Origin: Cupriavidus pauculus
Lineage (GTDB): Bacteria > Pseudomonadota > Gammaproteobacteria > Burkholderiales > Burkholderiaceae
Direction: 5' to 3'
Assembly (NCBI RefSeq): GCF_002858765.1
Contig: NZ_PJRP01000011.1
Coordinates: forward strand, 62,001 to 126,000
Length of the DNA stretch: 64,000 bases
Both the position numbers and the translations under genes were made by a program. Of the stretch, positions 48,301 to 57,300 are shown in pieces; positions within the stretch are counted from its first letter, which is position 1, and every line of letters begins with the position of its first letter. The notes under the pieces are model-generated. The model was not told the DNA's origin. It worked only from the letters and a program-made list of their open reading frames with translations, and ran no database searches.

Positions 48301-51300
48301 GGCACGTTGCGCATGGATGGCGAACTGCGCGGCTACGGTGTGCGCGGCGGCGGCAAGCTGACCATCGATTCCGGCACGGGCGTGGTCGTTGGTAACAGCC
48401 CGCTGGCCGAGAACGGCGTGCTGAAGGCCGGGGAGTCGGCCGCGGTCCAGTTGATGCTGACGCAGGATCTGACGATACCGGTGGGCACGGTGCTGCCGAC
48501 CGACTACACGTACGCCACTGACCGCATCCAGCCGGGCGCCATCGCAAGAGGCAGCCTGCTGGCCACGGTGGACAAGCCCGTGACGCTGGCGGGCAATTGG
48601 CAGGTGCCGGCTGGCGAGGGCGGCCGCTCGTACACGGTCTACGACAGTTTTGGCAACTTCTACCAGACTGGCATGACCGTGCCGGCCGGCGCGAAACTGA
48701 CCAGAACGGTCGGTAACATGGTGGCCGGCTACGTGGTCCCTGCGGGGGTGTTTGCCGATGGCATGCCGGTGGCGCCGTTCGATACCACGATCAAGGCCGG
48801 CACGCCGTTCACGCAGGCAGTGACGCTGCACGCGGGCGACCGGCTCGCACCGGGCACCGCGCTGGGCGCCGATGTGACGGTCAAGCCGTTGCTCGTGCTC
48901 GACGGCAAGGTGTTCCAGACGGGCTTCGGCCAATACGAGGTGATTGGCCAGCAGGGCGTGGCGGTGGCGCCGGGGGCGATCATCGATGTCAACATGCCCG
49001 TGCTGCGCCACGACACCGTGCACGCGCACGCGGCGCCCACCGGCACGGCGCCGGCGGACGCGATGCAGCAGTGGTTGCCGCCAGTCTGGGAGGAGGATCC
49101 CGAAGACGGCGTGCTGACGCAGCGGCGGGGTGCCGATCTGGTGCTGACGGGCGGCAGCGTGTACGGGAAAGCGCCGGTGACAGTCGGCACGGGCAGTGTG
49201 GTCTCGGTCGATCCGGGCCACAAGATCACGATGCAGGGCAACGGCCAGATCACCATCGACGGCACGCTGAACGCGTGGGGCGGCAAGATCTCGGTGCTCG
49301 AAACGGCGCTGGGTCTGGGTACGGCCGATACGCCGAGCGGTCACGCGGACAGCCGTTCGATCTGGATCGGCAACCACGCGGTACTCGACGCGGCGGGCCG
49401 TGCGGCCACCGCACGCGACAATGCCGGCCGCGTCTACGGCCACGCGGCCGATGGCGGCACCATCGAAATCGGCGCACCCTACGTCGCTGGCGCGCGTCAG
49501 GTGGATGCAGCGGACGCGTTCATCGTGGTGCGTCCGGGCGCGCGGCTCGACGCATCCGGCGCCTCGGCCACGATCGATGTGCCGGGCCAGGGTGCCGTGG
49601 CGCTGCCGGGCAACGGCGGCGTGATTGCGCTGAGTTCCATGCGCGGGTTGTTCGTCGATGGCGCGCTGCGCGCGGCGTCGGCTGGTCCCGGCGCGGCGGG
49701 CGGCACGCTGGCGCTGGCGCTGGAAACGCCGGCCTATATCGGTGTGGCGAACAATACGCTGCAAGGCGTTGGCGTGGAGGACGCCGTGCGTGTGCCGCGC
49801 GAGATGATCGTGGCGCAGACGCAGGGCGATAGCGTGCTGGCCGACGACCTGGCGCCGGGCGCGAATCGTGCGAACGGCGAGACGCTGGCCTTCGGCTATG
49901 CGCGCGTTGGCGTGGACCGTGTCGTGGCGGGCGGCTTCGGCAACCTGGCGCTGCTGGCCAACGGCCTGATCAGCTTCGAGGGCGATGTCGACCTGAAGAT
50001 GGACCAGAGCCTGCGCCTCGTTGCCAGCTCGATAGGCCTGGCCGCGCAGGCCGACCGGGCGACGCAGGTCAGGCTGGCGGCACCCTATGTGCAGCTCGCG
50101 GGCAGCACGCGCCGCGCGGTGGACAACTCGATCATGCCCAATCCGGTGGTCGGTTCGCGCAACCTGGTCAACTCGGGCGGCGGGGCGCTCGGCGTGCCGC
50201 TGGTGGCCGACGACGCGGGCCTGACGGTGGATGCAGGCTTCCTCGATATCGCCGGGCAGATGCTGATGGGCACGCGCGGCGATATCGTCATGAACAGCGG
50301 CGCGCCGCTGAAGGTGCTGCGTGATGCCTTCGGGACGGTCAACCTGCGCAGCGCGGCCGATATCCGCCTGTCCGGTGCCGCCGAGCTCTATTCGTCCGGC
50401 AACCTGACGCTGGCCGCGTCGCAGATCTATCCGGCCACGCTGGACAGCGGCAAGATTGTCGTTGGCCTGGAAACCTACGTGGACCAGTGGGGCAACATGA
50501 AGACCCGCATGGTCCCCACGCGCGTACTGAACATCGAGCGCGCGGATGTGGCTGGTGGGGCCGGCGTGGCCGACCCGGCGCTACCGTACTCGGTATTTGG
50601 CACCATCCAGCTTGCCGGCCCGACGGTCAACCAGCGCGGTGTGGTGCGTGCGCCGATGGGCAGCGTGACCATCGGCTCCAGCGAGAACGGTCAGGAAACC
50701 GGCATCGTCAACCTGCTGCCGGGTAGCGTCACGTCCGTGAGCGCCAAGGGCCTGACCATGCCGTTCGGCGGATCGCTGGATGGTCTCAGCTACCTATACA
50801 ACGGTGCCGATGTCGCGTTCGACAAGGCCGGTACCGGACCCGCCGTCACGCTGGCCGGCCATGCCATCGACGTGCAGGCGGGGGCCGTACTGGACATGAG
50901 CGGCGGCGGCGACCTGAAGGGCGCTGCGTTCCTGTCCGGCCGGGGCGGCTCCACCGATGCGCGGATGAACCCGCTCATTCAGGTGGACCCGCAGGGCGGC
51001 TTCACGCTGCCGGGCCTGGCTACCAACCCGGTCTATGCCATCGTGCCGGGGGTGCAGGCCGGTTACGCGCCCATCGTGGCGGAGAAGGGCGCGAGCGACC
51101 CCGCCATCGGCCGCCAGATCACCATCGGCGCGGGCGTACCGGGCTTGCCGGCGGGTACCTACACGCTGCTGCCGTCCACCTATGCGCTGCTGCCGGGTGC
51201 CTTCCGTGTGGAGTTGAACGGCGCGCAGGCCGCCGCCGCCACGCGGCAGGATGCGCTGGCCATGCGTAATGGCTCGTACGCCACCAGCGCGCAACTCAGC

Positions 51301-54300
51301 ACGGTCGGGACCCGCATTCGCGACGCGCTGCCCACGCAGGCCATCGTCACATCGGCGGACGTGATGCGCCGCTATTCGCAGTACAACGAGACGAGCTATA
51401 CCGACTACGCCATGGCCGCGGCCCAGCGCAACGGTATGCCCCGGACGATGATCGAGCGCGACGCCAAGACGCTCAAGCTGGATTTCGTCTCCGACGCGTC
51501 CAACGGCAGGATTGGCGACGCCGAGGCGCTGCACTTCGCCGGCCGCGCGCTGTACGACACGCCGGAAGGCGGCTGGGGCGGCAGCGCGCTGGTGACTGGC
51601 GCAGGCAACTACGAGATCCTGGCCGCAGGCGGCACACCTGGGGCGTTGAGTGCGACGCTGAATCCGGTGGCGCTGCATGCCGATGACCTGAACGCGATCG
51701 GTGCGACGCGGCTGGGCATCGGCGGATTGCCGAAGGTCGGCGGCGTGGGCAGCGCGGGCCCACGCGGCAATGTGGCGACATTCGACATGTCCAGCAGCAA
51801 TATCGTGCTGCGCGAAGGCGCCATGCTGAAGGCGCCCGAGGTCTACCTCGTCACCGGTAATCCGAACGGTGGCATCACCATCGAGCAGGGTGCGGGCATC
51901 AACACGCTGGGGCTGGGCAAGGCCGCGTGGGACTCCACCAACGGCTTTGTCTTCGAGCCAGGCCAGCGCTCGGTGGTGGCGCTGTCAAACGGCTGGCTGG
52001 ACATGCTGGCACCGGCCGCAGGCAGCTCGAACTCGGGCGGCGGCTTCATCGACATCGGCGCCTGTGCGCCAGGGGCCGCGTGCCAGACCAACGCGCAGCT
52101 GTATTCGGAGGGCACCATCGCGGCGGCCACCGACAAGTCGTTCGAGTTGCGCGACGCGGTGCGCTACGGCACACGCAACCTCTCGCTGTCGGTGGGGTCC
52201 ATCAACGTGGGCACCGAGGCCGCGTTGGCTGCGGCGGCCGCGCGTGAGGCACTGACGCCGGGCCTGCGGCTCTCGCAGGACGTGCTGAACCGCCTGATCA
52301 ACGGCGACACCAGCACCGGTGCCCCGGCGCTGGAGAACCTGATCCTGACCGCACGCGACGCGGTCAACTTCCACGACTCGATCACGCTCTCGACGCTCGA
52401 CCCGGTCACCGGCAAATCCGCGCTCGACCGTCTGGTACTGACCACGCCGGCCATATATGGTGCGGGCAACGCCAATGCCGACGCGCGCATCCAGACCGAT
52501 GTGCTGGTGTGGAACGGCGCCACCACGCCAGCTGGGCAGGTGGCCGCCGGCGGGGCTGGCACGGGCTCGGGCAAATTGACCATCGAAGCGCGCGAGATCG
52601 AGTTCGGCTTTGCGCCATCCGTGCGCGTGGATACCGTGCATGACATGGACCGGCTGGCGCTCGGTTTCAGCGATGTCAACCTGAAGGCCAGCGAGCGCAT
52701 CACGGCCAACCGCAAGGGCACGCTCGCGGTCTACCAGTCGCGCGGTGCGTGGGATGACGCGGCAGGCAAGTTCACGTACAGCGGCGGCAACCTGCATATC
52801 GAGACGCCACTGCTGACGGGCCACGCAGGTTCCGTCAACACGCTGCGCGCGGGAGGCGACATCAGCGTGGTGGCACCGGCTGGCGCCACAGCGCCGGTAC
52901 TGACGAACGCGGCACTGGTGGCGGCGCTGGGCGCGGAGATCGCACTGGAAGGGCGCAATGTCTCGCTGGACACCGCCGTGGCGCTGCCGAGTGGCAAGCT
53001 CACGGTCTCCGCACAGGGGGACATCGCACTGGGCGACCGCGCCGACCTCGACCTCGCCGGCCGCAAGCTCGACTTCTTCGATACCAGCAAGTACAGCTGG
53101 GGCGGCGATGTGGTGCTGGACAGCCGCGCGGGCAATATCCGCCAGGCAGCGGGTTCGCACGTCGATCTCTCGGCCGTCGAGAACCGCGCGGGCAAGTTGA
53201 CGGCCATCGCGCTGGGCACCGGCGCGGGCGTGGTCGATCTGCAGGGTTCGATTGCCGGCGGCAGCACCGGCCACTACGACGCGGGCGGCACGTACGTGCC
53301 GTATGCCGCAGGCGGGGCCGATATCCGGGGCCAGCAGATCGCCGACTTCACGGGCCTGAACCAGCGGCTCAATGCGGGTAAGGTCAGCGGCAGCCGCAAC
53401 TTCCAGGTCAAGCAGGGCGACCTGACGATTGGCGACGAACTGAAGGCGCGCGAGATCAGCGTGTCGGTCGATGGCGGCCGGCTGGTGGTCAACGGCACCG
53501 TGGACGCCAGCGGCGAGCAGGTGGGCAGCATCCGCCTTGCAGCGCGCGATGGCGTGACCATTGGCGGCAATGCGTTGCTCGATGCACACAGCCGCGTGCT
53601 GCGCGTGGACAGCTACGGCAAGATCATCGAGGCGCCGAATCGCGCCATGATCGAGATCCAGAGCGGCAACGGCACGCTGGTGCTGGCCGATGGCGCGCGC
53701 ATGGATGTGCGCGCCGGCACCGATGGCACAGCGCAGGCGCTGGGCACGGTGGAACTGAGCGCGCGGCGCATCGGCGGTGCACGCGGCACGGACGTGGATA
53801 TCGATGCCTCCGGCACCGTGCGGATCGAGGGCGCGCGCAGCATCTACGTCAACGCGTTTCAACGTTATGACAACGCGCCGCTGATTGCCAACGGCACCGT
53901 GGATGGCCGCGACTACCAGTCGATCACGCAGGGCTACCTGAAGGACCTGCACGATGACAGCGTGGTGTTCATGGGCAACGCGCTGACCAACGGCGACCTG
54001 ATGAACCGCAAGCTCGCCGGCTTGCGTGGCTACACCGATGCCTTCCATCTGCGCCCGGGCGTGGAGATTGTCAGCGCCACGCCCGATGGCGATCTTCATG
54101 TCGATGGCGACATTGACCTGTCCGGCTTCCGCTACGCCAGCGTCAATCCGCATTCGCAACTGACCGGCGTCTACGGTTCGGGCGAAGCGGGCGCGCTGGT
54201 GCTGCGCGCGGGCGGCAACCTGAAGGTCTACGGCAGCCTGACAGACGGCTTCGATACCTCGGTGCTGCAGCCCACGGTCGACGACAAGGGCTGGATTCTG

Positions 54301-57300
54301 GTCAAGGGCCGCGTGCCCTGGGGTGGCGATGTCATCATCCCGACCGATGGCCTTGTCACGCTGGCCGAAGGCACGTTCTTCTACTCGGGCCGCGCGCTGA
54401 ACTATGCCTTGTCAATGCAGGCGATGTCGCTGCGCGCAGGCACCGAACTGGCCACACGCGCCACGCTGACGGCGGACCTGGTGCTGCCGGCCGGCACGGT
54501 ACTGGGCGGTGCGGTGCGCGATACCAATGGCAATGTGATCTATGCCGCGGGCGCCGTGCTGTCGCAGGCCGTGACGCTGTCCAGCGGCATGCAGCTCGAC
54601 GCAGGCAATCGCCTGCCGGCTGCCGCCAAGGTGGGGCCGATGGTCTGGCCGGCCGGCGTGCCATTGCCATTCCCGGATGGCGCGATCATGGACATCGGCA
54701 CCGCGTCGGCCCCGGTGAACGGCGTGCAACTGGCGGGTTCGCTGACGCTGCGCAAGGGCGCGATGGTGCCCGCCGAGACCGTGGTCCGCCTACCGGGCGA
54801 TGCCGAAAGCGTGCAGATGCGTCCGGCCGATGCCGATGGCAACCAGGGCCGCAACCTCGCACTGGCGCCGATGCTGGCACCGGGATCGCAATCGTGGTCG
54901 ATCCGTCTGGTGGGCGGCGCGGATCTCGATGCAGCGGACACGCGCGCGCTGCTGGCGCACAGTGCCACCGGCCATGTGCTACTGGCCGATACGCACTATG
55001 GTCTGGTGCCGGATACCGTGCTCAAGCCGGGCACGGGCCTGCCGGGGCAATATATTTGGGGCCCGGACGCCGAGATATTCGGCTATGTGCCGGGCGAGCC
55101 GATCACCGACCTGGCATCGTGGGGCGGTGAGGAAGCCCTGATGGGGTTGAACGACTGGGGCCTCGGTGTACTGGTCGTCAAGACGGCCGACGGCACCCCG
55201 CCCGAGTATGAAGACCGCCCGACGCCGGGTCGCCAGCAACTCTACAGCGTGCTGCGGACCGGCACGGGCGATCTGGATGTGCTGTCGGCGGGCGATTTCA
55301 CGATGTCCTCGCCGTTCGGCGTCTACACGGCGGGCACGCAGTCGCTTGGCGTGGATGCCGCGTACAACCAGTCGCGCTCGATCGGGAAGGACGGCAACAT
55401 CCTGGGCGCCAAGGGTGCCTTCCTGGAGCCCTACGTCAATGGCGGCACGCAGAGTCTCTATCAGGCGTGGTATCCGGAGCATGGCGGCAACGTGCTGGTG
55501 CGCGCGCAGGGCACGGTGCGTGGGGACACCATCGGCCAGTCCTCCGGCACCGTTCGCACCGACGATGCGCTCGGCATCATGCGGCCGCATATCGACACGT
55601 CCGCAGTGGGCGGCTGGCTGTGGCGCCAGGGCACCGGCAGCGCCGCGCAACCGGGCGAGGGGGTGCCGACGGCATGGTGGATCAACTTCGGTACCTTCGT
55701 GCCCGCTGCGACGGGCGGCGCCGGGGCCCGGCATGACGGCACGCCGTTCCTGGTGGGGTTCACCGGTATCGGCACGCTGGGCGGCGGCAATCTCGTGCTG
55801 GAGGCCGGCGCTGATGCCGGCATGATGGAATCGCGCATGGGGCAGGCGGCCCACGTGCTGTCGCGCAGCCAGGGTCTGAACCTGGCAGTGGCCAGCACGG
55901 GCCGTGTGTCGGCCGATGGCAGCACACTGACGCTGACCGGTGGCGGCGACCTCGACATCCGCATCGGTGGCGGCCTCAACCCGGTGGCCGAGGTGCGTGC
56001 GACGCCGAATCCGGGCAGCGGCGTGGATGGCAGCATGCTGCGCTACGACAACATGCAGGTCCCGCTGAACAGCACGTTCACGAACCTGCGCGGCGCCCTG
56101 CGGCTGGCGGCCGGTTCGGTGGGTGGCGTGGAGTTGCGCTATGACTTGTCGGACCGCATGGAAACGCGTGCGTACCAGCCCAACGTGTCGACATCAGCGA
56201 TTGCCGCCGGTGGGCCGGTGTTGGTGCCGGGCGATGCCACCATCAGCATCGATGCGCGCGGCGATATCGCCGTGGGCGGCGTGGCCGATCCGGGACGGGT
56301 GCCGCAGTACCACAACGGCACGCCGTTCACGCTCAACGGCACGGCGCAGGACGGCGAAGGCTGGAGCTGGTTCTCGCTCTGGACCCCGGCCACGGCAGTG
56401 AACCTGCTGGCGGCGGGCGGCAACCTGACGCCATCGATGGCGTGGATGGATAACCGTGGTGGCCAGAATCACAGCGCCACGGATGGCCGCTTCGTGATGC
56501 CCGCGATCCTGCGCGCGGCGGCGCCCAATGGCAGCCTCTTCTATGGTGGCTCAAGCCAGGGCAAACGGGAGGGCGATAGCAAGCCAGTCCAGTCGCCGTA
56601 TGGCCTGACGCTGGCCCCGTCGCCGGTGGGTCCGCAGTTCACGACCCCTGGCACCGGCGCGTTGGAACTGCTGGCGGGCGACTCGATCTACGCCGGTGGC
56701 TACGCGGTGACGCAGTCGGGCGCCGATGGCGCCGCACTGCCCACGCCGTTCAACCCCGGCTTTGCCGGCGTGGTGGGGCAGGTCTGGTACGGCCCGTGGA
56801 TCATCGGCAATGTCAGCCAGCAGGGGTTGGCACCCAGCGTGATGTTCGGCACCGGCCTGGGCAGCGAGCAACTGTATCCGCTGTTCAGCCTGGTGTCTCC
56901 GAGCGCCTCCGGTCTGGCGCATACGGGCCAGCCGCCCGCGCGCTTCTATGCCAATACGGGCGACATCGTGGGGCTGCGAACGGGCGGCATCATCACGCGG
57001 GGTAACCCCAACGGCGCGAGCGGGCAGCAGGCGACGTGGTACGAAGGCGGCGGCCCAGTGGCGATCCGCGCGGGGCGCGACATCGTCAACGCTGGCACGG
57101 AACTCGGCATTACCGAGTCAGTGCCTAGTGCCGCGCTCGGCTGGTTCGGCCAGTACTACAGTTCCAATCCCAATGCACCGCTGCGTCCGACACGGATCGA
57201 AACGGGCAGCCTGCGTGGCAACCTGATCGTCCACAACAGCGCGGACGATATCTCGGTGATCTCGGCCGGGCGTGACATCCTGGGCGGCACGTTCTACGTA

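Noticed and set aside
45220..49764. A 1,514-codon open frame on the minus strand
   Set aside because: It lies wholly opposite the giant tpsA gene, is rich in Arg/His/Ala/Gly with no domain signal, and arises from the high GC and repeat structure of the sense gene.
51985..54159. A 724-codon minus-strand frame
   Set aside because: Shadow of the tpsA repeats; same reasoning as for the other antisense frames, including 57118-58941.
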